64,000 nucleotides of DNA, taken from positions 372,001-436,000 of the forward strand of contig JACKMX010000005.1 in the NCBI GenBank assembly GCA_024235175.1, in the 5' to 3' direction. The notes under the pieces were generated by a model. That model was not told the DNA's origin and ran no database searches. It saw only the letters and a program-made list of their open reading frames with translations. Source of the DNA: Chromatiaceae bacterium (lineage in GTDB: Bacteria > Pseudomonadota > Gammaproteobacteria > Chromatiales > Chromatiaceae). The translations under genes and the position numbers were made by a program. This document shows, piece by piece, positions 55,434 through 63,664 of this stretch. Numbering within the stretch: position 1 is the stretch's first letter; every line of letters begins with the position of its first letter.

Positions 55434-55725
55434 TGGTTCCAGCTCCAGGTTCGAAAGGGCGTTCACTACACCTGAAATATTATCAGGAAAGCGGCGCGCT
55501 CAAGCCTCTTCATCTGCAGGTGCTGTCGATTGTCTACAGCCGTTGCGATGGGCTCTTGTGCATCATTGATTGCCTGCCCATGCTTAGGGACTCTCTATTC
55601 ATTCACGGATGGCTGCGCAAAGATTGAGAAAACAGTGATTTTGGTTATGTGATATAAAAAGAAAGATAAGAGAGCGCGCCGTCGATGGATATCCGCATTG
55701 TGTTAACAGGCCCTAAAGATGGTCT

Positions 55726-58365
55726 GTGCGTTTTCAATTGAGTTTGCATGATTCTTCGATGATTCAAAAATACAAAAATGATGAATCTCCCCGTCTTTTA
55801 CTGACGACTGAATACGGTGCGATATGGCTGGTTATAGTTATCGGATTCACACTCTCCCTGGCAGCTCTCTGGCTGATTCGGGGCCAACTGGAATCGCACA
55901 AGGACATTGAGTTCGAGTGGGTGGTTCACAACAGAGTTCGTGCGATAAACCATGGAATAGACAATGGCCTGCTCGCAATAACCAACATCGGAGACTTTTT
56001 CGAAGCTTCCGAATTCGTCGATCCGGATAGATTTAAGCAGTTCGCCGCATCGCAACTGGAGAAACACGAGGAGATACACGCACTCATGTGGGTGCCTGAA
56101 TCGGTACTGCATGCAGATACTGAACAGACTAAAGTCAATGCGTCGGGCCGGCCGGAAAATGGGGGGGTGGATTACAAGACGCATACTTTTATTCTGACTG
56201 GAGGCGAGAACCTTAACAATCCGGTAAAAGCCATAAATGCCGATAGGATCGAGGACTATCCACTTGGCGTTGAATTCGGCTCTAAAACGCTGTTTTCTAA
56301 GCTGCTGGAGCATGCGCGCGACAGCAACAGCATGGCGGCGAGCGGCCGTATAGAGTTCCGCGACGGTGAAAAATTAATAGACGATGGATTCATGGCGGCA
56401 TTGCCGGTGTTTGGCACAGGGAGTGCCATTAAATTTCCGGATCAGCAGGTGCGCTATCTGCGTGGTTTTGTTGTAGGCCTGTTCTGGCTGAAAGACATCA
56501 CACGGGCGTCGATATCAATGCTTGAACCGCGTGGAGTGGAAATACTTCTGGTTGATGAGTCGGCGGACTCCAGTGACCGCTTTCTCCATTTCTATGCCAG
56601 CCGCCTTTCGCCGCGCATCGTCGATGCGGAGAATTTCATCGATTGGTGGCGGGATGAAAACGAGCAGAAACTGGAGCGGCGTATCAGCGTTGCCGACAGG
56701 CACTGGAGCATCGTATGCGGACAGACAGCCCAATTCCGCACTGCAGAGGCTTTTGAGCAGAGCCCCTGGGTGGTTCTTGTTACCGGGCTACTGTTCACAG
56801 TGTTGCTCGCTTTTTACCTGGAGCGTATCCGGGAGAATGCCCAGCAGCGCCTGGTTATGGAACAGCGGCTGATGGAGCGCGAGGAGCTTTTCAGGCAAAT
56901 GACAGAAACGGTGGATGAAGCCTTCTGGGCAGCCACTCCGGACGGAAACAAGCTGATCTATATAAGTCCTGCTCATAAGAAAATCACCGGCCTGGCGGGC
57001 CGGGATATTCATACCACACTGCTCAACGGTGTCCATCCAAAGGATGAGGCGAAGTTGTCGCTGGCACTGCGCAGTATCAGGCAGGAGAAAAAGGATTTCG
57101 AAGTCGTTTACCGCATCCACCATGTCGATGGGGTGTGGAGATGGCTCAGAACCAAAGGTTTTCCGGTGCTGGACGAGCATGGTGAAGTGGTCAGGATGGT
57201 GGGTTTTTCGGAGGATATCACCGAGAGAAAGCTGGCCGACCAGGCGTTGCGCGAATCCGAAGCCAATTTACGCGACCTTTTCCAGCAGTCGCCTGACATT
57301 ATTATGACCGTCGACAGGAAGGGAACCATTCTGTTGATGAACCGTTCGATACCCGCTCTGCCGGCGGAACGCGCCGTTGGGCGTAACTCGCTTGCGCTTA
57401 TGCCGTATGGTTTTCGCAAGTGGTACCGGCGGGCACTACGGGATGTTTTCTCGAAAAATGAGATCAGGAGTTTTCAGTACTCAACGGATGATGGCATCTA
57501 TTGGGAGGGGCGTATAGTCCCGATAAGCAGCAGTGGCCCAGTGACCGCTGCCATGGTGATTGCAACCGATGTTACCGAGAAGAGAAACCTGGAGCAGCAA
57601 ACGCTGCGCAATGCCCGGTTGGCATCCATCGGCGTTCTCTCTGCCGGTGTTGCGCATGAAATAAACAACCCGAACAACGCGATACAGTTCAATGCCTCGC
57701 TGGTAGCCAGAGCCTGGCAGGATATTACCCCTATCCTTACGGAGTATTATCAGGAGAACGGGGATTTCGCCCTGGGTGGGCTCTCGTTTTCTGAAGTTCG
57801 GGAGACGCTCCCCAGGCTGTTGTCCGATATTACCGAGAACTCCGAAAGAATCCGGCGCATTGTGCTCAATCTCAAGCATATGGCACGGCAGGATCCGGGG
57901 GAATATAACGAACAGGTCGATATTCAGCAGGTGCTGGAGACGACGATGATGATCCTGCATAACCAGATTCAAAAACACACCGACAGTTGCGTACTGAACG
58001 TCGAGGAAGATCTGCCCCCGGTGAGGGGAAATTCCCAACAACTGGAGCAGGTGTTTATCAATGTATTGCTGAATGCATTGCAATCTTTATCGGAACGCAC
58101 CCAAAGTGTGCGTATCGATGTTGCCCACAGGCCGGAAAATCAGAGCCTGGATATCGAGGTGGTGGATGAGGGCTGCGGTGTCAGTGAAAGGGACCTGGGC
58201 AGGCTTACAGAGCCGTTTTACACAACGCGAAATGAGACTGGCGGGACCGGTCTTGGGCTCTCAATCTCACGATCAATAATGGAGAAGCATGGTGGCAGGC
58301 TGTTGTTTGATTCCAAGTTTGGGAAGGGAACGAAGGTGACTATATCCATTCCCTGCTCAGCTTGA
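55726..58365 (+). CDS. CHASE-PAS-PAS sensor histidine kinase
   Basis: 879 aa. Transmembrane helix 1 (about 29-51), a CHASE extracytoplasmic sensor (60-300; RFKQFAASQLEKHEEIHALM, FLAALPVF-like GFMAALPVFG), helix 2 (344-363), PAS domains at about 375-500 and 510-620, the H-box GVAHEINNPNNA with the phospho-His near 642, and an ATPase with DEGCGVSERD and GTGLGLSISRS. CHASE domains bind small external ligands. The start is a GTG at 55726; several in-frame starts follow within 15 codons. It overlaps or abuts the sigma-54 regulator gene (18 bp after the stop), its evident partner. Confidence 0.92.
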   Translation: MRFQLSLHDSSMIQKYKNDESPRLLLTTEYGAIWLVIVIGFTLSLAALWLIRGQLESHKDIEFEWVVHNRVRAINHGIDNGLLAITNIGDFFEASEFVDPDRFKQFAASQLEKHEEIHALMWVPESVLHADTEQTKVNASGRPENGGVDYKTHTFILTGGENLNNPVKAINADRIEDYPLGVEFGSKTLFSKLLEHARDSNSMAASGRIEFRDGEKLIDDGFMAALPVFGTGSAIKFPDQQVRYLRGFVVGLFWLKDITRASISMLEPRGVEILLVDESADSSDRFLHFYASRLSPRIVDAENFIDWWRDENEQKLERRISVADRHWSIVCGQTAQFRTAEAFEQSPWVVLVTGLLFTVLLAFYLERIRENAQQRLVMEQRLMEREELFRQMTETVDEAFWAATPDGNKLIYISPAHKKITGLAGRDIHTTLLNGVHPKDEAKLSLALRSIRQEKKDFEVVYRIHHVDGVWRWLRTKGFPVLDEHGEVVRMVGFSEDITERKLADQALRESEANLRDLFQQSPDIIMTVDRKGTILLMNRSIPALPAERAVGRNSLALMPYGFRKWYRRALRDVFSKNEIRSFQYSTDDGIYWEGRIVPISSSGPVTAAMVIATDVTEKRNLEQQTLRNARLASIGVLSAGVAHEINNPNNAIQFNASLVARAWQDITPILTEYYQENGDFALGGLSFSEVRETLPRLLSDITENSERIRRIVLNLKHMARQDPGEYNEQVDIQQVLETTMMILHNQIQKHTDSCVLNVEEDLPPVRGNSQQLEQVFINVLLNALQSLSERTQSVRIDVAHRPENQSLDIEVVDEGCGVSERDLGRLTEPFYTTRNETGGTGLGLSISRSIMEKHGGRLLFDSKFGKGTKVTISIPCSA

Positions 58366-58382
58366 ATACGGGAGTAGATTTG

Positions 58383-59801
58383 ATGACACCACAAAAATCA
58401 GCGTCGCTGCCGGTCGTACTGGTAGACGATGAAAATACCGTTTTGCTAAGTTCCAAAATGATTCTGGCGAGCGCAGGGATAAGGGGTGTCCAGACTTTCG
58501 ATGACAGCCGGAATCTGATGCCGTATCTGGAGTCGCAGGAGGCTGCAGTCGTCGTTCTTGACCTGTTTATGCCCTACCTGCCGGGCACCAAGCTGCTTCC
58601 CGAACTTGTTCGGACATACCCGGATATGCCGGTAATTGTAATGACCGCGTCCCAGGAGGTGGAGTCGGCGGTGCACTGCATGAAAGAGGGGGCTTTCGAC
58701 TATCTGGTCAAACCGGTGGAGGAGAGCCGGTTTGTGTCGAGCGTGAAGCGTGCGCTGGAGCTGCGTGCTCTGCGCCAACAGGTGGATGCGCTGAAACGTT
58801 ACCTGATTACGGATCATCTCGAAAACGATGAGGCATTTTCCCGGTTGGTTACCGTCAGCAGGAAGATGCGGACACTGTTTCAATACGCCGAGGCGGTATC
58901 GGATTCGGGTGAACCGGTGCTTATTTCGGGAGAGACGGGTACCGGAAAGGAGCTGTTTGCAGCTGCCCTTCACGAGCTAAGCAGCAGAAGAGGACCGTTT
59001 GTAACACTCAATGTTGCTGGATTGGATGATGCACTCTTCTCAGATACGCTGTTCGGCCATAAAAAGGGTGCTTTCTCCGGTGCGGACAGCGCAAGAGATG
59101 GACTTGTCGCTCAAGCTGCAGGCGGTACCCTGTTTCTGGATGAGATTGGAGACCTGAAACCTGCCTCTCAGGTCAAGCTGCTGCGTCTGTTGCAGGAGCA
59201 AGAGTATCATCCTCTCGGTTCGGACATTGCGAAAATCAGTGACGTACGGGTGTTGTGTGCAACCAATCGTGATCTGCATGCACGTATGACCAAGGGCAAA
59301 TTCCGTCCAGACCTCTACTTCAGGCTGTCTGTACATCAGATCGAGATACCTCCTCTCAGGGAGCGCAGAGAGGATATTCCGGTCCTTTTGGCTCACTTTG
59401 CGGCGGAAGCCGGCGAGACAATGCAGAGAAAGGTACCAAATGTGCCGGCGGAGCTTATCACATTGCTGGATAACTACTATTTCCCCGGGAATGTCCGGGA
59501 GCTCAGGGCGATGGTGTACGACGTGATGGCTCAACATCCTTCCGGCCGGGTGTTGTCGGTGAAGAGTTTCCGGAAGTTGATCAAGATGCAAAAGATTCCG
59601 GAGCAACAGCAACGGGCGGGGGAGACGGTGTCCGTTGAAGAGGGTCAGTTTCCGACTCTCAAGGAGGCGGAGCAGATGCATATCAGGGAGGCATTACGCA
59701 GATCCGGAGGTAATCAGGGCACTGCGGCCACTTTGCTCGGTATATCCCGTCCCGCACTCAATCGGCGCCTGGCCAATCTGAAGGAGTCCGAATCCAAATA
59801 A
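58383..59801 (+). CDS. Sigma-54-dependent response regulator (REC-AAA+-Fis)
   Basis: 472 aa. REC (10-125; VVLDLFMPYL near 60, conserved Lys in LVKPVEE), AAA+ activator (155-390; Walker A GETGTGKE near 183, the sigma-54 contact loop GAFSGAD near 230, Walker B FLDEIGDL, and R-finger region RPDLYFRLSV), and a C-terminal Fis-type HTH (NQGTAATLLGISRPALNRRL). All motifs needed for sigma-54 activation are intact. I use the ATG at 58383, preceded by GGAG at 8 nt, not the upstream TTG. Its likely target is the promoter 210 bp downstream. Confidence 0.93.
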   Translation: MTPQKSASLPVVLVDDENTVLLSSKMILASAGIRGVQTFDDSRNLMPYLESQEAAVVVLDLFMPYLPGTKLLPELVRTYPDMPVIVMTASQEVESAVHCMKEGAFDYLVKPVEESRFVSSVKRALELRALRQQVDALKRYLITDHLENDEAFSRLVTVSRKMRTLFQYAEAVSDSGEPVLISGETGTGKELFAAALHELSSRRGPFVTLNVAGLDDALFSDTLFGHKKGAFSGADSARDGLVAQAAGGTLFLDEIGDLKPASQVKLLRLLQEQEYHPLGSDIAKISDVRVLCATNRDLHARMTKGKFRPDLYFRLSVHQIEIPPLRERREDIPVLLAHFAAEAGETMQRKVPNVPAELITLLDNYYFPGNVRELRAMVYDVMAQHPSGRVLSVKSFRKLIKMQKIPEQQQRAGETVSVEEGQFPTLKEAEQMHIREALRRSGGNQGTAATLLGISRPALNRRLANLKESESK

Positions 59802-59819
59802 CAGCTAACCCACCATTGG

Positions 59820-59846
59820 GGTGTAACAGAACGAGCGGGTTACACC
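59820..59846. promoter_or_regulatory. Inverted repeat, candidate activator site
   Basis: GGTGTAAC and GTTACACC, perfect 8-bp arms 11 bp apart. It lies about 180 bp upstream of the sigma-54 -24/-12 element, a normal distance for enhancer-binding proteins. A related dyad is at 59929-59943 and another at 63519-63540. The regulator gene just upstream is the obvious candidate binder. Confidence 0.6.
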
Positions 59847-59928
59847 TGCCAACTGTCCGACTAAATCATTGTCCAGTAAAACTATTTACCCTGAATAACT
59901 ATATCCGATTTGACCGGACTGCTATTTT

Positions 59929-59943
59929 GTTACACCCTGTAAA
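59929..59943. promoter_or_regulatory. Second dyad, candidate activator site
   Basis: GTTACA-CCC-TGTAAA, a 6-bp dyad with one mismatch, using the same half-site as the repeat at 59820-59846 in everted orientation. It is about 80 bp upstream of the sigma-54 promoter. Confidence 0.45.
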
Positions 59944-60010
59944 TCAAGGGTAATCAACTCGGTTTACGCGTAATCGATTGATTTTTAGTGCATTAATACT
60001 TCCCGATATC

Positions 60011-60026
60011 TGGCCCGGTATGTGCA
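60011..60026 (+). promoter_or_regulatory. Sigma-54 promoter (-24/-12)
   Basis: TGGCCCGGTATGTGCA has the invariant GG (60012-60013) and GC (60024-60025) in the exact 12-bp register, with TGGCnCG and TGC close to the consensus TGGCACG-N4-TTGCW. Transcription would start near 60037, about 70 nt before the first ORF. No competing sigma-70 element is obvious. Confidence 0.75.
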
Positions 60027-60107
60027 GTTTAAATCTCTATTCCCTGAAATTTTTATTCGGCGAATAAAACAAAGCAACGGATTTTATTTCACTGCAGGAG
60101 TTAACCG

Positions 60108-60161
60108 ATGTCTGATGCAATGAATCAGTTTCGACAGGTTTCGTGGAGAATTAAACCATGA
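60108..60161 (+). CDS. 17-codon leader ORF, translationally coupled
   Basis: MSDAMNQFRQVSWRIKP, with an excellent AGGAG 7 nt before the ATG. Its TGA overlaps the ATG of the next gene (ATGA at 60158-60161), so the ribosome could re-initiate there. It is the first ORF after the sigma-54 promoter. Too short for database support; either a leader peptide that tunes expression of the downstream membrane proteins or a fortuitous ORF. Confidence 0.45.
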   Translation: MSDAMNQFRQVSWRIKP

Positions 60162-60472
60162 CGCGCGATGAAGCCTGGAAAACCGCTAACGGAAATCGAT
60201 TCAATATCTTCTGGCGTGCTGCATTGGGTATGGCCTATCTCTACCTCAACTTCGCCGCTTATCAGCTTATAGGGATCGAAGGTGTTGCCATTACCTCCGG
60301 ATTTTTTCTTATTGCTCAGTTTTCACCATTTATCGTCCGTACTTTCAACAGACGTGCGACTAAGCAGATAGAACAAACGCCGGTAATTTTCACCGAGCCT
60401 GGCGAAGAGCAGGCAGACGAAAGCGTTACTCCTTTTCGACTGGCAAGCGAGACTGAACAGAAAAGTATGTGA
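60158..60472 (+). CDS. Small membrane protein of unknown function
   Basis: 104 aa. One or two membrane helices (about 17-36, FWRAALGMAYLYLNFAAYQL, and 40-60, VAITSGFFLIAQFSPFIV) and a hydrophilic, acidic C-terminal tail (FTEPGEEQADES). I do not recognise a family. It is first after the leader ORF in the probable sigma-54 operon and 136 bp before the transporter gene, so it may be an accessory subunit of that transporter. Confidence 0.7.
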   Translation: MTRDEAWKTANGNRFNIFWRAALGMAYLYLNFAAYQLIGIEGVAITSGFFLIAQFSPFIVRTFNRRATKQIEQTPVIFTEPGEEQADESVTPFRLASETEQKSM

Positions 60473-60608
60473 TAGTGTTCCCCGAGTTATGGTTAAATCC
60501 GCCTCAGCCGGATTATAAATAGAAGTATGTAAGCTGGGATTGGCTGGCAGACTGATTGCAAGCCTCTATTTCCTTCCACCTCTAACAGACAGATGGACAA
60601 ATACACTT

Positions 60609-62429
60609 ATGATGAGAAAAATATTATTGCCGACCATTTTGCTGATACTGGCGTATGGTTTCTGGTTAAGCCCAAACTTTAAAGAGATTTCGGCCGGTGT
60701 TGCCGTTTTTCTGTTCGGCATGCTCTTTCTGGAAGAGGGATTCAAGGCATTCACCGGCGGACTGCTGGAGAGACTGCTGCGCAAGACCACAGACAATATT
60801 TGGAAAAGTCTCTCTTTTGGTGTTGTTTCCACCACGCTGATGCAGTCCAGTTCTCTGGTATCGGTCATCACCATCTCTTTTCTGGGTGCGGGACTGATCA
60901 CACTGGCCGCCGGTGTCGGCATTATCTTCGGTGCCAACCTGGGCACCACCACCGGTGCCTGGCTGATCGCCGGTTTCGGTATGAAGGTGAAAATTTCAGC
61001 CTATGCGATGCCGATGCTGGTCTTCGGCATCATTCTGGTATTCCAGCAATCAAAGAGCCTCAAGGGCGTCGGTTATATCCTGGCCGGTCTGGGTTTCCTG
61101 TTTCTTGGCATCCATTACATGAAAGAGGGGTTCGAAGCATTCAAAGATACCATCGATCTGACCAAATTCGCGGTGGATGGCTACAGCGGTGTACTGCTGT
61201 TCACGCTGATCGGCGTGTTCGCGACAGTGATCATGCAGTCAAGTCACGCGACGCTGGTGATTATCATCACAGCGCTGGCAGCCGGGCAGATCACCTATGA
61301 GAACGGGCTCGGACTTGCCATCGGCGCCAACATCGGAACCACGATCACCGCCATTCTCGGCTCGTTGAGTTCCAATGTGATGGGCAAGCGTCTGGCGGGA
61401 GCCCATCTGATCTTCAACTGCATTACCGCAATAATTGCCATTGCACTGATCTACCAATTGATACAGGGAGTGGATGTTATAGCAGGCGCCATTGGCATCG
61501 CAGCGGATGACTGGACGATGAAGCTGGCTGTTTTTCACTCAATATTCAATACCATCGGTATAGCAGTGATGATGCCGTTCACCAATCAGCTGGTTAATTT
61601 TCTGATGCGCGTCATGCCGGACAAGAAACTCACCAAGGCGGAACCGAAATTCCTCAACGATTCCGTTATTGAACTGCCGGATACCGCGATAGAGGCGGTG
61701 CGCAAGGAGACGCTGCACCTGTATGACAACGCTTTCGCGATTATCGCCCATGGATTGAGCCTGCATCGCCACGATATTCTTTCGGAAAAGGATCTGGAAG
61801 AGGTTGTGAAAAGCGAGAGCAAAGTGATGCCGATCGATATTGACGAAGAGTACAGCAAGAACGTCAAGGGTCTCTACAGTGCAATCGTCAACTTTATCAG
61901 CCGGGCCAACGTCAATATGACGCCAGCACAGTCGGATGAGCTGTTTCGACTGCGTGCCGCTGGGCGCGATATCGTTGAAGCGATCAAGGACACCAAGCAT
62001 ATGCACAAGAACCTGAAGCAGTACATCATTTCGGATAACGAGGATATCCGTGCTGAGTACAACTCTATCCGGGTTCAGCTGGGCGATGTGCTGCGGCGGC
62101 TGGCTGAGGCACGCAACGAACCGGACGATCCCACCAGCATACTGTCGCTGGATGCGATCAAGCTGGAAATGGAGGAGAACGACAGTACCGCCAACGGCAT
62201 TCTCGAGGTGCTGATCCGGGAAAACAGGATTACCGCTCCGATGGCGACCTCGCTTATGAATGACTCTGCGTATGCATACGACGTGGCAAAGAATCTTGTG
62301 CAGATGGGTGAGGTTCTGTTCGCCAGTCACGATCAGGAAGCACGGGATGTCGCACAGGAACTGGCTCTGGATGACGATGATGCCGAGCAGGTGGCCATGG
62401 AGTTGGCTTCGGGCCGCGGCGGTCGGTAA
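60609..62429 (+). CDS. Na/Pi-cotransporter family protein with PhoU-like domain
   Basis: 606 aa. The membrane part (1-345) has the two inverted repeats of PNaS symporters, each with a QSS motif: STTLMQSSSLVSVITIS with FGANLGTTTGA, and TVIMQSSHATLVIII with GANIGTTITA. The cytoplasmic C-terminus (about 370-590) is helical and PhoU-like (VRKETLHLYDNAFAIIAHGL). These proteins move phosphate or another anion with sodium. I choose the ATG at 60609; an upstream TTG at 60540 would add 23 hydrophilic residues. No pst or pho genes are nearby, so phosphate is not certain as substrate. Confidence 0.9.
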   Translation: MMRKILLPTILLILAYGFWLSPNFKEISAGVAVFLFGMLFLEEGFKAFTGGLLERLLRKTTDNIWKSLSFGVVSTTLMQSSSLVSVITISFLGAGLITLAAGVGIIFGANLGTTTGAWLIAGFGMKVKISAYAMPMLVFGIILVFQQSKSLKGVGYILAGLGFLFLGIHYMKEGFEAFKDTIDLTKFAVDGYSGVLLFTLIGVFATVIMQSSHATLVIIITALAAGQITYENGLGLAIGANIGTTITAILGSLSSNVMGKRLAGAHLIFNCITAIIAIALIYQLIQGVDVIAGAIGIAADDWTMKLAVFHSIFNTIGIAVMMPFTNQLVNFLMRVMPDKKLTKAEPKFLNDSVIELPDTAIEAVRKETLHLYDNAFAIIAHGLSLHRHDILSEKDLEEVVKSESKVMPIDIDEEYSKNVKGLYSAIVNFISRANVNMTPAQSDELFRLRAAGRDIVEAIKDTKHMHKNLKQYIISDNEDIRAEYNSIRVQLGDVLRRLAEARNEPDDPTSILSLDAIKLEMEENDSTANGILEVLIRENRITAPMATSLMNDSAYAYDVAKNLVQMGEVLFASHDQEARDVAQELALDDDDAEQVAMELASGRGGR

Positions 62430-62463
62430 CGCGACGGAGAAGCATCCTAAGCTATCTTAAAAC

Positions 62464-62483
62464 GCAACAGAAGTGCCTGTTGC
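62464..62483 (+). terminator. Possible terminator of the transporter operon
   Basis: GCAACAG and CTGTTGC, a 7-bp stem with a 6-nt loop, 34 bp after the transporter stop and followed by TTTATC. The T-tract is short, so it is only a moderate candidate. Confidence 0.45.
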
Positions 62484-62537
62484 TTTATCGAGGCGGAAAA
62501 AATACCGTCGCCTTACTAATGTTGTGATCGTTACTGC

Positions 62538-62567
62538 GGGCCGGCTTGTCGTAAGATTAGCCGGCCC
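62538..62567. repeat. GC-rich inverted repeat
   Basis: GGGCCGGCT and AGCCGGCCC, perfect 9-bp arms 12 bp apart, without a T-tract. It may act as a backup terminator for either strand or be a REP-like element. Confidence 0.55.
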
Positions 62568-62869
62568 GTTGCATTGCGCTTGCTGGCAAGAGCTGGGCCC
62601 GGGCCAGTTTAAAAGGCCATCATGCGTCCTCCTTTAACCCGGTTATCTTATGACACTACTGAATGCTGCAGGCCTGATGAGGAAGCAAGCTGTAACGGGG
62701 AAAGTGAAAACCCGGGTAGGGGATTCGTTCGAAACTTTCTGACTTCGACGGTGGAAGAACAGTGGAAATGTTTCAGTCTATATTATTGCTTCTGGGAGTG
62801 GCCGGTTCAAAAAGATTGATCAGACATCACAATACGATTCAAATACCGGCCGTTGTTGACGGGAGGGAT

Positions 62870-62983
62870 TCAGATAAGGCTGAGCAAAGCCACCAGTGAA
62901 ATGGTCATTGCAACAAACAGCGCAGGCTTTACAAGTAGAAAAGCGGGAGATTTGTCAACTTTGACTGCGGAGAGTGATTCCAT
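62870..62983 (-). CDS. 37-aa small single-helix membrane protein
   Basis: Read by hand from the minus strand. AAGGAG sits 7 nt before the ATG (complement at 62981-62983). The N-terminal half is polar (MESLSAVKVDKSP), and the C-terminal half is a hydrophobic helix (FLLVKPALFVAMTISLVALL) that ends the protein. It is 63 bp downstream of another small gene on the same strand. No family recognised. Confidence 0.55.
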   Translation of the reverse strand: MESLSAVKVDKSPAFLLVKPALFVAMTISLVALLSLI

Positions 62984-63046
62984 TTTTGAGCTCCTTGTAT
63001 TTAGGACTGGCGGTTTTTCGTTCAGTTGGACCGACTTGAATAGAGA

Positions 63047-63271
63047 TCAGGCCTCCAGGATTTCATAGGCTTCTCGCACCAAGCCCAGTTTTTCTTCCCA
63101 CTTGCTGCGACTCTTATCGTCGGTAGCATGTTTCAGCTTTTTGATCAGTTTTTTCTCTTCAGCCTCGAATTGAACCAGGAAGGTTCTTAACGTTTCCCGA
63201 TGCTTCTGCCGACAGTGGGATGTTGCCTCAATAACGGTGTTTAATTCATCTAACAGTTTTTGATATTTCAT
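63047..63271 (-). CDS. Small coiled-coil protein of unknown function
   Basis: 74 aa, entirely helical and rich in Lys, Glu and Leu (KYQKLLDELNTVIEATSHCR; FLVQFEAEEKKLIKKLKHA). AAGGAAG precedes the ATG at a suitable distance. It has a single Cys and no membrane segment. It likely forms an operon with the 37-aa membrane protein downstream. I do not recognise a family. Confidence 0.65.
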   Translation of the reverse strand: MKYQKLLDELNTVIEATSHCRQKHRETLRTFLVQFEAEEKKLIKKLKHATDDKSRSKWEEKLGLVREAYEILEA

Positions 63272-63664
63272 CGTTTTACTTCCTTGGTCTGCGAGTTTTT
63301 CAAAGACTCTCCATGGAGTGATGCAGGAAGCGTACCATTATGAAGAAAACGATTAAACGAGAGTTAAATCAGACACATAGAGTAATATCAGAGCCTGTGA
63401 TCAGCGCAGGGAAGGGTGTAACCAATTGAGTGCCAATCAGTATCGAATGTTCCGCTGTCGATGATAAATTCAAAAGAATTCATTGTGTTACGAAGAAATC
63501 CTGGATTGGTTCAGCGGCTGTAACAATCTATTTCGTTACACATATTTGGAATGTGATGTGTAAGCTGGGATGCGGACTTTTCTGGATGAAAGTTTCTATA
63601 GGGGAATGTTTTCGCTATTGTATCCAGCTGCTGCTTGGTGCTGATTGCCTGAACGGAGGACGAG
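63272..63664. other. 393-bp divergent region with TGTAAC dyad
   Basis: Between the small minus-strand genes and the carbonic-anhydrase-like gene. TGTAAC-N10-GTTACA (63519-63540) repeats the half-sites of the dyad at 59820-59846; single half-sites occur at 63415-63422 and 63487-63491. The 13-mer TGTAAGCTGGGAT at 63559-63571 also occurs at 60528-60540, in front of the transporter gene. A plus-strand frame at 63430-63684 crosses these sites and lacks family features, so I leave it out. Confidence 0.5.

Larger units (their letters stand above)
62430..62869. other. 440-bp intergenic region after the transporter gene
   Basis: It contains two hairpins (listed separately) near its left end. The part 62660-62730 has GGGGAAAGTGAAAACCCGGG-like structure that I cannot assign to a known RNA. 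A 42-codon plus-strand frame from the ATG at 62769 has a hydrophobic start but a weak ribosome-binding site and overlaps the small minus-strand gene; I do not call it. Confidence 0.4.

Noticed and set aside
62609..62635. Minus-strand AAAGGAGG followed by ATG
   Set aside because: The frame is only four codons long (MMAF), so it is not a gene; possibly chance.
63548..63561. Sigma-54 promoter before the carbonic-anhydrase-like gene
   Set aside because: GG is present, but the -12 pair in register is GT.
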